In this document: positions 24,426-32,767 of the stretch, piece by piece | How the letters are laid out: every line of letters starts with the position of its first letter | Numbering within the stretch: the first letter of the stretch is position 1 | Origin: Cronobacter condimenti 1330 | GTDB lineage: Bacteria; Pseudomonadota; Gammaproteobacteria; Enterobacterales; Enterobacteriaceae | Reading direction: 5' to 3' | NCBI RefSeq assembly: GCF_001277255.1 | Contig: NZ_CP012264.1 | Span: 1,364,001-1,428,000 of the forward strand | Length of the DNA stretch: 64,000 bases | The notes under the pieces: generated by a model | Database searches by the model: none | What the model was told of the DNA's origin: nothing | The model's input: only the letters and a program-made list of their open reading frames with translations | Position numbers and translations under genes: made by a program

Positions 24426-25415
24426 ATGGCTTCTCAACTTACCGATGCTTTTGCGCGTAAGTTCTATTACTTACGCCTGTCAGTTACTGACGTTTGCAAC
24501 TTTCGTTGCACCTATTGTCTGCCGGATGGCTACAAGCCCGCAGGCGTCACCAATAATGGTTTCCTTTCGCTCGACGAAATTCGTCGCGTGACGCGCGCTT
24601 TCGCCAGTCTTGGCACAGAAAAAGTGCGTCTCACTGGCGGCGAACCGTCGCTGCGCCGCGATTTTTGCGACATCATCGCCGCCGTTCGTGAAAATGACGC
24701 TATCCGCCAGATTGCCGTGACCACCAACGGTTACCGCCTGGCGCGTGATGTGGCCCAGTGGCGCGAGGCCGGGCTTACGGCCGTGAACGTCAGCGTCGAC
24801 AGCCTCGATGCCCGTCAGTTTCACGCCATCACCGGGCAGGATAAATTCCGCCAGGTCATGGCGGGGATCGATGCCGCCTTTGATGCCGGTTTCAAAAAAG
24901 TGAAGGTCAACACGGTGTTAATGCGTGATGTTAACCATCATCAGCTTGATACCTTCCTCAACTGGATCAAATCCCGTCCTATCCAGCTACGCTTTATTGA
25001 GCTTATGGAAACGGGCGAGGGCAGCGAGCTGTTTCGCAAGCATCACGTCTCCGGTGCGCTCCTTCGTGACGAACTGCTCAAACGCGGCTGGATCCATCAA
25101 CTCCGCAGCCGCGCTGACGGCCCGGCGCAGGTTTTCTGCCATCCGGATTATGAAGGCGAAATCGGCCTCATCATGCCGTATGAGAAAGATTTCTGCGCCA
25201 GTTGCAACCGCCTGCGCGTGTCCTCCGTTGGCAAACTGCACCTGTGTCTGTTCGGCGATGGCGGGGTGAGTCTGCGCGATCTGCTGGCCGAAGAGGGGCA
25301 GCAGGCGGCGCTAATGGCGCGTATTGAATCGGCGTTGCTCGGCAAAAAGCAGACCCATTTTCTGCATCAGGGCAACACCGGCATTACCCAGAATCTGTCC
25401 TACATCGGCGGCTGA
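24426..25415 (+). CDS. moaA: GTP 3',8-cyclase (radical SAM)
   Basis: MoaA carries out the first step of molybdenum cofactor synthesis, converting GTP to the cyclic precursor used by MoaC. The ATG at 24426 (MASQLTDAFARKFYYLRLS) gives 329 residues as in E. coli; AAAGGTG is the ribosome site. The radical SAM motif CNFRCTYC has C24, C28 and C31. The second [4Fe-4S] site is CASCNRLRVSSVGKLHLC near residue 257, and the C-terminus ends with the double glycine that reaches the active site. First gene of moaABCDE, behind the ModE box and riboswitch. Confidence 0.97.
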   Translation: MASQLTDAFARKFYYLRLSVTDVCNFRCTYCLPDGYKPAGVTNNGFLSLDEIRRVTRAFASLGTEKVRLTGGEPSLRRDFCDIIAAVRENDAIRQIAVTTNGYRLARDVAQWREAGLTAVNVSVDSLDARQFHAITGQDKFRQVMAGIDAAFDAGFKKVKVNTVLMRDVNHHQLDTFLNWIKSRPIQLRFIELMETGEGSELFRKHHVSGALLRDELLKRGWIHQLRSRADGPAQVFCHPDYEGEIGLIMPYEKDFCASCNRLRVSSVGKLHLCLFGDGGVSLRDLLAEEGQQAALMARIESALLGKKQTHFLHQGNTGITQNLSYIGG

Positions 25416-25436
25416 TGCCGCGTACAAGGAGTCACT

Positions 25437-25949
25437 ATGAGCCAGGTCAGCGCAGAGTTTCTGCCGACGCGCATCGCCATCCTGACGGTTTCCAGCCGAC
25501 GCGGCGAAGAAGACGACACCTCCGGGCATTTTTTGCGTGACGCCGCCCACGAGGCCGGACACGAGGTGGTGGATAAAACCATCGTCAAAGAGAACCGCTA
25601 CGCCATCCGCGCCGCGGTGTCGCACTGGGTAGCGAGCGATGACGTGCAGGTCGTACTCATCAACGGCGGCACCGGCTTTACCGCAGGCGATCAGGTACCA
25701 GAGGCGCTCCAGCCGCTGTTCGATCGGGAAATCGCAGGTTTTGGCGAAATGTTCCGCATGCTGTCGTTTGAAGAAATTGGCACTGCCATGATGCAGTCCC
25801 GCGCAATAGCGGGCGTCGCCAACGACACGCTGATTTTCGCAATGCCAGGCTCAACGCGCGCCTGCCGTACCGCCTGGGAAAACATCATTGCGCCCCAGCT
25901 CGATGCCCGCACGCGTCCCTGTAATTTCCAACCTCATCTGAAGAAGTAA
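25437..25949 (+). CDS. moaB: MoaB, molybdopterin-binding (MogA-like) protein
   Basis: MoaB is a MogA/MoeA-fold protein of the molybdenum cofactor pathway; in E. coli it is dispensable and its role unclear, while related proteins adenylate molybdopterin. It has 170 residues as in E. coli. The molybdopterin-binding signature is INGGTGFTAGDQVPEAL, and the second block is AGVANDTLIFAMPGSTRACR. It starts 21 nt after moaA and ends 3 nt before moaC. Confidence 0.95.
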   Translation: MSQVSAEFLPTRIAILTVSSRRGEEDDTSGHFLRDAAHEAGHEVVDKTIVKENRYAIRAAVSHWVASDDVQVVLINGGTGFTAGDQVPEALQPLFDREIAGFGEMFRMLSFEEIGTAMMQSRAIAGVANDTLIFAMPGSTRACRTAWENIIAPQLDARTRPCNFQPHLKK

Positions 25950-25952
25950 GTT

Positions 25953-26438
25953 ATGTCGCAACTGACCCACATTAACGCCGCTGGCGAAGCGCATATGGTG
26001 GACGTCTCCGCTAAAGCGGAAACGGTGCGCGAGGCGCGCGCGGAAGCGTTTGTCTCCATGCACCCGCAGACGCTTTCCATGATTGTTAACGGCAGCCATC
26101 ACAAAGGCGACGTGTTTGCCACGGCGCGCATTGCGGGCATTCAGGCCGCGAAACGCACATGGGAGCTTATTCCGCTCTGTCACCCGCTGCTGCTGAGTAA
26201 CGTCGAAGTGCAGCTTATCGCCGATGAAGCGCAAAGCCGCGTGCGTATTGAATCGCTCTGCCGCCTGACCGGTAAAACGGGCGTTGAAATGGAAGCGCTG
26301 ACTGCCGCCTCTGTCGCCGCGCTCACCATTTATGACATGTGTAAAGCGGTGCAGAAAGATATGGTCATTGGCCCGGTACGGTTGCTTGCGAAAAGCGGCG
26401 GCAAGTCGGGCGACTTTCAGGTAGATGCCCATGATTAA
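25953..26438 (+). CDS. moaC: Cyclic pyranopterin monophosphate synthase
   Basis: MoaC rearranges the MoaA product to cyclic pyranopterin monophosphate. The protein has 161 residues with the active-site blocks AGIQAAKRTWELIPLCHPL, EALTAASVAALTIYDMCKAV (catalytic aspartate in YDMCK) and the lysine in KDMVIGPVRLL. The stop overlaps the moaD start by 8 nt. Confidence 0.97.
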   Translation: MSQLTHINAAGEAHMVDVSAKAETVREARAEAFVSMHPQTLSMIVNGSHHKGDVFATARIAGIQAAKRTWELIPLCHPLLLSNVEVQLIADEAQSRVRIESLCRLTGKTGVEMEALTAASVAALTIYDMCKAVQKDMVIGPVRLLAKSGGKSGDFQVDAHD

Positions 26439-26676
26439 TGTGCTTTTTTTTGCGCAGGTACGAGAGCTTGTCGGCGTAGATGCCGAGCGCGTCACCGCTG
26501 AATTTGCGACCGTTGAGGCGCTGCGCGACTATCTCGCTGCGCGTGGCGGTCGCTTCGCGCTGGCGCTGGAGTCCGGCAAGCTACTGGCGGCCGTTAACCA
26601 GACGCTGGTGCCCTTTGACCACCCGCTCGCCGACGGCGACGAAGTGGCGTTTTTCCCACCGGTGACCGGAGGCTAA
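26431..26676 (+). CDS. moaD: Molybdopterin synthase small (sulfur carrier) subunit
   Basis: MoaD is the ubiquitin-like sulfur carrier of molybdopterin synthase; its C-terminal glycine is thiocarboxylated and donates sulfur in the MoaE active site. I take the ATG at 26431 (MINVLFFAQVRELVG) rather than the one two codons upstream, giving 81 residues as in E. coli. The C-terminus is PPVTGG with the required GG tail. It overlaps moaC by 8 nt, and moaE follows after 1 nt. Confidence 0.96.
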   Translation: MINVLFFAQVRELVGVDAERVTAEFATVEALRDYLAARGGRFALALESGKLLAAVNQTLVPFDHPLADGDEVAFFPPVTGG

Positions 26677-26677
26677 A

Positions 26678-27130
26678 ATGAGCGACACCCGTATTCGCGT
26701 CGGTCATGAGAATTTCAGCGTTGGCGATGAGTATCAGTGGCTCGCACAGTGCGATGAGGACGGCGCGGTCGTCACCTTTACCGGCAAAGTGCGTAACCAC
26801 AATCTTGGCGACAGCGTACGTGCGCTCACGCTTGAACACTATCCAGGCATGACCGAAAAAGCGCTGGTGGAGATCGTTTCTGAGGCGCGCGAACGCTGGC
26901 CGCTTCAGCGCGTGTCTGTCATCCATCGTGTCGGCGAGCTGTGGCCGGGCGATGAAATTGTGTTTGTGGGCGTGACCGGAGCGCACCGCAGCCAGGCCTT
27001 TGAGGCCGCGCAGTTTATTATGGATTATCTGAAAACACGCGCGCCATTCTGGAAGCGCGAAGCCACGCCGGACGGCGACCGTTGGGTTGAGGCGCGCGAC
27101 AGCGATCAGGCCGCCGCACAGCGCTGGTAA
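26678..27130 (+). CDS. moaE: Molybdopterin synthase catalytic subunit
   Basis: MoaE, as a dimer with two MoaD, converts cyclic pyranopterin monophosphate to molybdopterin. It has 150 residues. The catalytic lysines K119 and K126 are present in YLKTRAPFWKRE, and the block VTGAHRSQAFEA is intact. It is the last gene of moaABCDE; there is 92 nt before ybhL and no clear terminator there. Confidence 0.97.
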   Translation: MSDTRIRVGHENFSVGDEYQWLAQCDEDGAVVTFTGKVRNHNLGDSVRALTLEHYPGMTEKALVEIVSEARERWPLQRVSVIHRVGELWPGDEIVFVGVTGAHRSQAFEAAQFIMDYLKTRAPFWKREATPDGDRWVEARDSDQAAAQRW

Positions 27131-27222
27131 TGACATCACGGTAAATTTGTTCCAGGCTTACCACAGGGGAGTGCGCATTGCTGTGCACTTAGGCTCGTTA
27201 ACTAAATCAATGAGGCAGCGTC

Positions 27223-27930
27223 ATGGATCGATTCCCACGCTCAAGTGAAAGTATTGTGCAACCGCGCGCCGGGCTGCAGACGTTTATGGCGCAGGTATAT
27301 GGCTGGATGACCTGCGGCCTGTTACTGACCGCCTTCGTCGCCTGGTATTCGGCTAACAATGAAAACCTGATGATGTATATCTTCTCCAGCCGGTTTGTCT
27401 TCTTCGGGCTGATTATCGCTCAGCTTGGCCTGGTGTTTATTCTCTCGGGTCTGGTGCATAAGCTCAGTCCTTCGGTTGCAACCGGGCTGTTTATGCTCTA
27501 TTCGGCGCTCACCGGGCTTACGCTTTCATCCATATTTCTGGTTTATACCTACGCCTCTATCGCCAGCACGTTTGTGGTGACCGCGGGGATGTTTGGCGTG
27601 ATGAGCCTGTACGGTTACACCACCAAGCGCGATTTAAGCGGCTGGGGCAACATGCTGTTTATGGCGCTGATCGGGCTGATTATCGCCTCGCTGATCAACT
27701 TCTGGCTGAAAAGCCCGGCCCTGATGTGGGCGGTGACGTATATCGGTGTGATTGTGTTTGTCGGCCTGACCGCGTATGACACGCAGAAGCTGAAAAACCT
27801 GGGTCAGGAGATAGACGTAAACGACCGCGGGAACCTGCGTAAATATTCGATTCTCGGCGCACTGACGCTGTACCTCGATTTCATTAACCTGTTCCTGATG
27901 TTGCTGCGTATTTTCGGCAACCGTCGCTAA
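27223..27930 (+). CDS. ybhL: YbhL, BAX-inhibitor-1-like (TMBIM) inner-membrane protein
   Basis: The 235-residue protein has a short cytoplasmic N-terminus and seven predicted helices. Family blocks GWMTCGLLLTAF and GLTAYDTQKLKNL are present; the aspartate in the latter belongs to the proton/calcium-leak gate of bacterial relatives such as BsYetJ. Physiological role in enterics is unknown. It is followed by a strong terminator and is the closest neighbour of moaE, as in E. coli. Confidence 0.94.
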   Translation: MDRFPRSSESIVQPRAGLQTFMAQVYGWMTCGLLLTAFVAWYSANNENLMMYIFSSRFVFFGLIIAQLGLVFILSGLVHKLSPSVATGLFMLYSALTGLTLSSIFLVYTYASIASTFVVTAGMFGVMSLYGYTTKRDLSGWGNMLFMALIGLIIASLINFWLKSPALMWAVTYIGVIVFVGLTAYDTQKLKNLGQEIDVNDRGNLRKYSILGALTLYLDFINLFLMLLRIFGNRR

Positions 27931-27950
27931 GTAGCACGCGGTATCAAACA

Positions 27951-27974
27951 AAACCCTCTACGGAGGGTTTTTTT
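27951..27974 (+). terminator. Rho-independent terminator of ybhL
   Basis: AAACCCTC-TACG-GAGGGTTT then TTTT; it starts 20 nt after the ybhL stop. Confidence 0.93.
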
Positions 27975-28006
27975 GTGGGGGCAGGGGGAGGAGAGAGGCT
28001 GGAGGG

Positions 28007-28106
28007 GATGCGTAGCGCATCCACCCGGTATAACGACACAACGTGATATCTGGAACGTGATATCTGGATTGTAGGGCGGGTACACGTTGTGCTACCCGCC
28101 CTCTGC
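28007..28106. repeat. Cluster of short repeats between convergent ybhL and ybhN
   Basis: Three elements follow one another. A small hairpin GGATGCG/CGCATCC is at 28007-28023. A 14-bp unit AACGTGATATCTGG is repeated twice head to tail at 28040-28067. A REP-like hairpin GGGCGGGTA/TACCCGCCC lies at about 28073-28101. The last resembles the element at 23061. It may protect the ybhN 3' end or bind gyrase, as REP clusters do. Confidence 0.65.
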
Positions 28107-28107
28107 A

Positions 28108-29139
28108 TCACTTCTCTTTGGCAAGGTTCAGTGACGGCTCGTCGCTCTCTTCCGGCACGCCGTCGTGAGACTCCTGCGCCTTCGCGAGTTTTTTCTCGTT
28201 TTTGGCGCGCAGTTTCTTCGCGCGGCTTTCCAGCATCAGGTAAATCACAATAGCCAGCAGCAGCGGGGCGAAGAAATAGAGCATACGGTAGGCAAGAAGC
28301 GCTGCAATGATTGCGCCGTGGCTGATATGTTCGCCACCGAGCAGCGCGATAAACACCGCCTCCAGCACGCCGATACCCGCCGGGATATGAATAATTACCC
28401 CGGCAATACTGCTCACCAGCAGTACACCCAGCACGAAGAAATAGTTAATCTCCTGCCCCAGCAGCAGCCAGATAATCGCGCCCATCGCCATCCAGTTAGC
28501 GCTTGAAATTACCATCTGCGCAATAGCGAACTTCCAGGACGGCAGCACCAGCTTTTGACCTTTAATCGTCACATGGCGTCGTTTTGCGAAGGCGCAAAAC
28601 CACATGTATACCGCTATCGCCGCCAGCAGTACGATGCCGATGATACGCAGCGTCATCTCATCGATGTACCAGTGCTCCGGCAGCTTTACCACGCCAAATG
28701 TGAAAATCACGCCGCCGAGGAGAATATACCCAAGCCAGTTGGTCGTAATACTCAGCGAGAAAATCCGCGTGATGGTGCTGCCCGGCAGCCCGAGTCGCGA
28801 ATAAAGGCGGTAGCGCATGCCTACCCCGCCGACCCACGTGCTGAGCGTCAGGTTAAACGCATAACAGACAAACGAGACCAGCATCACCTGCCGTTTAGCG
28901 AGCTTATGACCACAGTAGGCGCGGCCCAGTAGATCATAACAGCCATACAGCAGATAACTGACGATAACCAGCGCCACCGAGATGAGCAGGGCGGTGCGGT
29001 TGTAGTCTTTAATGACTTTCCACACTTCCTCCCAGTCGACCTTTTGCGCATACATCACAATCAGTACGACGACGGCGATAAAAAACAGCCACGTCAGGAT
29101 CTTCTTCGTCAGACGCCACTTCGGATGCGATTTCGCCAT
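28108..29139 (-). CDS. ybhN: YbhN, LPG-flippase-like (UPF0104) membrane protein
   Basis: The 343-residue protein has about eight predicted membrane helices and a charged C-terminal tail rich in lysine and glutamate (from ESRAKKLRAKNEKK). It belongs to the AglD/MprF-flippase-related family (lysylphosphatidylglycerol synthetase TM region). It overlaps the cardiolipin synthase clsB by 1 nt and is the last of the ybhP-clsB-ybhN operon, which suggests a role in phospholipid handling. The substrate is not known. Confidence 0.93.
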   Translation of the reverse strand: MAKSHPKWRLTKKILTWLFFIAVVVLIVMYAQKVDWEEVWKVIKDYNRTALLISVALVIVSYLLYGCYDLLGRAYCGHKLAKRQVMLVSFVCYAFNLTLSTWVGGVGMRYRLYSRLGLPGSTITRIFSLSITTNWLGYILLGGVIFTFGVVKLPEHWYIDEMTLRIIGIVLLAAIAVYMWFCAFAKRRHVTIKGQKLVLPSWKFAIAQMVISSANWMAMGAIIWLLLGQEINYFFVLGVLLVSSIAGVIIHIPAGIGVLEAVFIALLGGEHISHGAIIAALLAYRMLYFFAPLLLAIVIYLMLESRAKKLRAKNEKKLAKAQESHDGVPEESDEPSLNLAKEK

Positions 29140-30380
29140 CAGGGTTTCACTCCTGGATTATCAGTCTCAACCCGGTCCTGGGTTTCGATTTCAGGTTGTA
29201 CCGGTGGTGGCACCTGCGCAAGCTTTGGCGTATGGGCAGGCAGCCAGCCCACCATCGCCGGGAAGTGGCGCAGGAAGTGGAACACGATGACGCTCTTGCC
29301 GAGGTTCCACCAGGTACGTTTCGGCACCATGCTCTCATCCACCCGTTTACAGTCTTCGCGAATAAGCCGCGTCAGGTTCTCGCGCAGGGTCTGGTTAAAC
29401 TGCGTATCGTGAATGATAAGGTTCGCCTCCAGGTTGAGCGACAGGCTTAACGGGTCAAGGTTGCTGGAACCCACCGTCGCCCAGTGGTCATCCATCAGCG
29501 CCACTTTGCCGTGCAGCGGGCGGCGCAAATATTCATAGACTTCGACGCCGCCCTTCACCAGATAGTTATAGAGCAGGCGTGCGCCTACCTTAACGATAGG
29601 CATATCCGGCTCACCCTGCACGATGAGCTTCACCTTCACCCCGCGGCGCGCGGCGTTACGCATCGCGTGCAACAGCCGGTAGCCGGGGAAGAAATAGGCG
29701 TTGGCGATAATCACCTCTTTTTTGGCGTTCGCCAGCATCTTCAGATAATGCCGTTCAATATCATCGCGATGATCGTTATTGTCGCGCCAGATAAACAGCG
29801 CCTGCGCCTCGCCAGGCATGGTGTTTTCCACCGCCTGCTGATAACGGCGCTGCCACCAGCGGCTCACCTGTTCTTCGCCGAGGTTGCTCAGGACAAACTG
29901 ATAAATGTCCTGCACCACCGGCCCTTCAACGCGCACCGCGTAATCCTGTTTCGCCTCGGGGCCGTAATCGCTCATATGTTCAGCGGAATAGTTAATCCCG
30001 CCGACAAACGCCACTTCACCGTCGATCACCACAATTTTGCGGTGCATACGGCGGAATACATTGGTACGCATACCCATCAGGCGCGGGCGCGGATCGTAAT
30101 AGCGAAACATGACGCCCGCCGACGTCAGTGAGCCTACGAACTCGTCGCTTAAATCCGGCGAACCGTAGCCGTCCAGCAGCACTTCAACGCTGACACCGCG
30201 CTGTGCGGCGCGCAGAATCACTTCATGCAGCTTGCGGCCCACGTTATCGTCGAACCAGATAAAAGTTTCGAGAATGACTTTGCTGTGCGCCTTATCAATG
30301 GCATCAAACACGGCGGGATAAAACGCGTCGCCGTTTTCTAAAAGCTCAATATGGTTGCCGTCACGCCAGGTTGTTTTCAT
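29139..30380 (-). CDS. clsB: Cardiolipin synthase B
   Basis: ClsB (YbhO) is a phospholipase D superfamily enzyme that makes cardiolipin from phosphatidylglycerol. The 413-residue protein has two HKD motifs: H113/K115/D120 in MHRKIVVIDGEVAFVGG and H290/K292/D297 in LHGKVALMDDHWATVGSSNL. It has no N-terminal membrane helix, unlike ClsA. The order ybhP-clsB-ybhN, with 4-nt and 1-nt overlaps, is kept from E. coli. Confidence 0.96.
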   Translation of the reverse strand: MKTTWRDGNHIELLENGDAFYPAVFDAIDKAHSKVILETFIWFDDNVGRKLHEVILRAAQRGVSVEVLLDGYGSPDLSDEFVGSLTSAGVMFRYYDPRPRLMGMRTNVFRRMHRKIVVIDGEVAFVGGINYSAEHMSDYGPEAKQDYAVRVEGPVVQDIYQFVLSNLGEEQVSRWWQRRYQQAVENTMPGEAQALFIWRDNNDHRDDIERHYLKMLANAKKEVIIANAYFFPGYRLLHAMRNAARRGVKVKLIVQGEPDMPIVKVGARLLYNYLVKGGVEVYEYLRRPLHGKVALMDDHWATVGSSNLDPLSLSLNLEANLIIHDTQFNQTLRENLTRLIREDCKRVDESMVPKRTWWNLGKSVIVFHFLRHFPAMVGWLPAHTPKLAQVPPPVQPEIETQDRVETDNPGVKP

Positions 30381-31138
30381 AGATGGATCTCCACTGCCAG
30401 CGGGGCATGATCGGAAAGATGGCGCCAGTTACGCAGCGGCAACGCGGTCGGTGCGCTCGCCGAGGCGTTTTTCACATAGATCCGGTCAAGGCGCAGCAGC
30501 GGGAAACTCACCGGGAAGGTTCGCGCCGGGCGTCCGTGTGCGCGCGTGAAAACCTCATCAAGCCCCGCCTGACTGCGCAAAAGTCTGTTCGCCTGCTGGC
30601 GCCAGTCATTAAAATCACCCGCCACTACGACCGGCTCGCCTTCCGGCAGGCTGTTGACCAGCTCAGCCAGCATGGTGAGCTGCGCCTGACGGTGCGCCTC
30701 TTTCAGCCCCAGATGAACGCAAATCACATGAATGGCTTTCGGGAAGCCGGGCGGGGTAATACGGCAGTGCAGCACGCCGCGCTTTTCCGTGCCGGGCACG
30801 GAAACATCGCGGTTTTCATAATGTTCAATCGGGAAGCGCGACAGCACGGCGTTGCCATGGTCCCCTTCCGGGTAAACGGCGTTGCGTCCGTAGGCATAAT
30901 CGCTCCACATCGTGTCGGCCAGAAATTCGTAATGGGTGGTATCCGGCCAGTTTTCGATATGCAGCGGATGGACTTCGTGTGCGCCCATCACTTCCTGGAG
31001 ACAGACAATATCCGCCGACACCGTACGAACCGCGTCGCGCAGTTCCGGTAAAATAAAGCGTCGGTTAAAAGCGGTAAAACCCTTGTGGGTATTAATGGTT
31101 AAAACCTTAAATGAAAATCGCTGTGTATTATCTGCCAT
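30377..31138 (-). CDS. ybhP: YbhP, endonuclease/exonuclease/phosphatase family protein
   Basis: The 253-residue EEP-fold protein has the metal-binding glutamate in DIVCLQEVMG, the catalytic block VVVAGDFNDW, and the C-terminal SDHAPLAVEI histidine. EEP enzymes cleave phosphodiesters of nucleic acids or lipids; because it is the first gene of an operon with clsB and ybhN, a lipid phosphodiester is an attractive but untested substrate. It overlaps clsB by 4 nt. Confidence 0.92.
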   Translation of the reverse strand: MADNTQRFSFKVLTINTHKGFTAFNRRFILPELRDAVRTVSADIVCLQEVMGAHEVHPLHIENWPDTTHYEFLADTMWSDYAYGRNAVYPEGDHGNAVLSRFPIEHYENRDVSVPGTEKRGVLHCRITPPGFPKAIHVICVHLGLKEAHRQAQLTMLAELVNSLPEGEPVVVAGDFNDWRQQANRLLRSQAGLDEVFTRAHGRPARTFPVSFPLLRLDRIYVKNASASAPTALPLRNWRHLSDHAPLAVEIHL

Positions 31139-31273
31139 GTTTCCCCAGCCACTTCTTATTCTCCTGATGTCATTAAAGTGTAGTCCCAGTCACAAAAAGC
31201 GGCGGGGATACAGAATTTTCCGTAAACTGCGGTACTCTCAAGAATGAGTGAAAAATCCCACAGGAGTGTGGCC

Positions 31274-31690
31274 ATGAAGTGGCAACAATATATTCGCGTG
31301 GCGACCGGCTTAAGCTGCTGGCAGATAATGCTGCATCTGGCCGTCGTGGCGCTGCTGGTGGTGGGCTGGATGAGTGGGGCGCTGGTGAAAGTAGGCCTCG
31401 TATTATGTGTGTTGTACGTGCTAACGGTGCTGCTGATGCTGGCGTTTCAGCGCCATCACGACGGCCTGTGGCGCGAGGTGGGCGACTTTCTCGAAGAACT
31501 GACCACCACCTGGTATTTTGGTACGGCACTGATTGCGCTCTGGCTGCTCTCGCGCGTATTACACAACCATCTTTTGCTGGCGCTGGCGGGCGTGGTGATT
31601 CTGGCCGGCCCCGCGCTATTCTCGCTGCTGGTTAAAGAGCGCAAGCGCGAGTCAGCTCACTTTACGTCGAAACATGGTATACGCCGCTAA
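31274..31690 (+). CDS. ybhQ: YbhQ, small inner-membrane protein
   Basis: I take the ATG at 31274 (MKWQQYIRVATGLSCWQIML), which has AGGAG 7 nt upstream and matches E. coli YbhQ; a frame start ten codons earlier has no support. The 138-residue protein has four predicted helices arranged as two pairs, with a basic tail (KERKRESAHFTSKHGIRR). Function unknown. Its last 39 nt overlap the 3' end of the convergent ybhR. Confidence 0.9.
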   Translation: MKWQQYIRVATGLSCWQIMLHLAVVALLVVGWMSGALVKVGLVLCVLYVLTVLLMLAFQRHHDGLWREVGDFLEELTTTWYFGTALIALWLLSRVLHNHLLLALAGVVILAGPALFSLLVKERKRESAHFTSKHGIRR

Positions 31691-32758
31691 CCCTGTCGTG
31701 GCCGCAATGACTAAAAGCGGCCACACGCTACGCCAGATGATATCAAGGCTGGCATCCTTCAGATAAATCGCTTTGGTAATATCAGTAAAGTGCCGGATGG
31801 GATTAATCCATGTCAGGTTTTGCAGCCAGACGGGCATATTTTCCACCGGCGAGACATAGCCTGAGAGCAATATCGCCGGCATCATAAAGACAAACACCCC
31901 GATAAATGCCTGCTGCTGCGTCGCGCACAGCGCCGAAATCAGCAGGCCAAAACCCACCAGCGACAGCCCGTAAATCACCATCGTAAAGTAAAAGAGCGCA
32001 AGCGATCCGGCGAACGGGATGTGATACCCCCAGATCCCGATGCCAAGCACGATGGTGGCCTGGAATGTGGCGACAATCAGCGCCGGTACCGCTTTGCCGA
32101 CAAAAATCTGCCAGGTGGTGAGCGGCGAGACCAGCAGCTGATCGAGCGTCCCTTGTTCACGCTCGCGCGCCACCGACAACGACGTCACAATCATCACTCC
32201 GATGGTGGTTATCATCGCAATCAGCGACGGCACCACAAACCATTTGTAATCCAGATTCGGGTTATACCAGTTGCGCACCACCAGCTCGCTGTTGTTCGGT
32301 TTCGCCCGGCCCGCCAGCAGCTCCTCCTGATAATCTTTCACAATCTGTTGCAGGTAGTTTGCTGCAATCTGGGCGCTGTTGGAGTTGCGCCCGTCGAGCA
32401 GAATTTGCAGCGTCGCGGGTTCGCCGCGCGCGAGTTTTCGTGAGAAATCTGCCGGGAAATGGATCGCCAGCAGCGCTTGCTGCGCCTCAAGCGTCGGGCG
32501 GATCGCCTGCTCGTTATTCAATACCGTAACCTTGCTGAACGCGCTGGCGCGGGCGAAGCGCTGGGTCAGTTCCACCGCATGCGCGCCGTTATCCTGGTTG
32601 TAAATGGCGATGGTGGCGTTGGTGACCTCAAGCGTCGCCGCGAACGGGAACAGGATAACCTGTAACACCACCGGCAGGATCAGAATGGCGCGGGTCTGCG
32701 GATCGCGCAGCAGCGACTGCAATTCTTTGCGGATAAGCGTCCATAAGCGGTGCCACAT
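31652..32758 (-). CDS. ybhR: ABC-2 type permease YbhR
   Basis: YbhR with YbhS forms the membrane channel of the YbhFSR exporter, which works with the membrane-fusion protein YbhG; in E. coli the system affects cefoperazone and chloramphenicol sensitivity and sodium/lithium export. It is 368 residues, as in E. coli, with one N-terminal helix (after RDPQTRAILILPV), a large periplasmic loop and five C-terminal helices. The ABC-2 signature region includes EREQGTLDQLLVSPLTTWQI. Last gene of cecR-ybhGFSR; ybhS ends 9 nt upstream. Confidence 0.95.
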   Translation of the reverse strand: MWHRLWTLIRKELQSLLRDPQTRAILILPVVLQVILFPFAATLEVTNATIAIYNQDNGAHAVELTQRFARASAFSKVTVLNNEQAIRPTLEAQQALLAIHFPADFSRKLARGEPATLQILLDGRNSNSAQIAANYLQQIVKDYQEELLAGRAKPNNSELVVRNWYNPNLDYKWFVVPSLIAMITTIGVMIVTSLSVAREREQGTLDQLLVSPLTTWQIFVGKAVPALIVATFQATIVLGIGIWGYHIPFAGSLALFYFTMVIYGLSLVGFGLLISALCATQQQAFIGVFVFMMPAILLSGYVSPVENMPVWLQNLTWINPIRHFTDITKAIYLKDASLDIIWRSVWPLLVIAATTGLAAYTMFRRKVS

Positions 32759-32767
32759 AGCGTCTCC

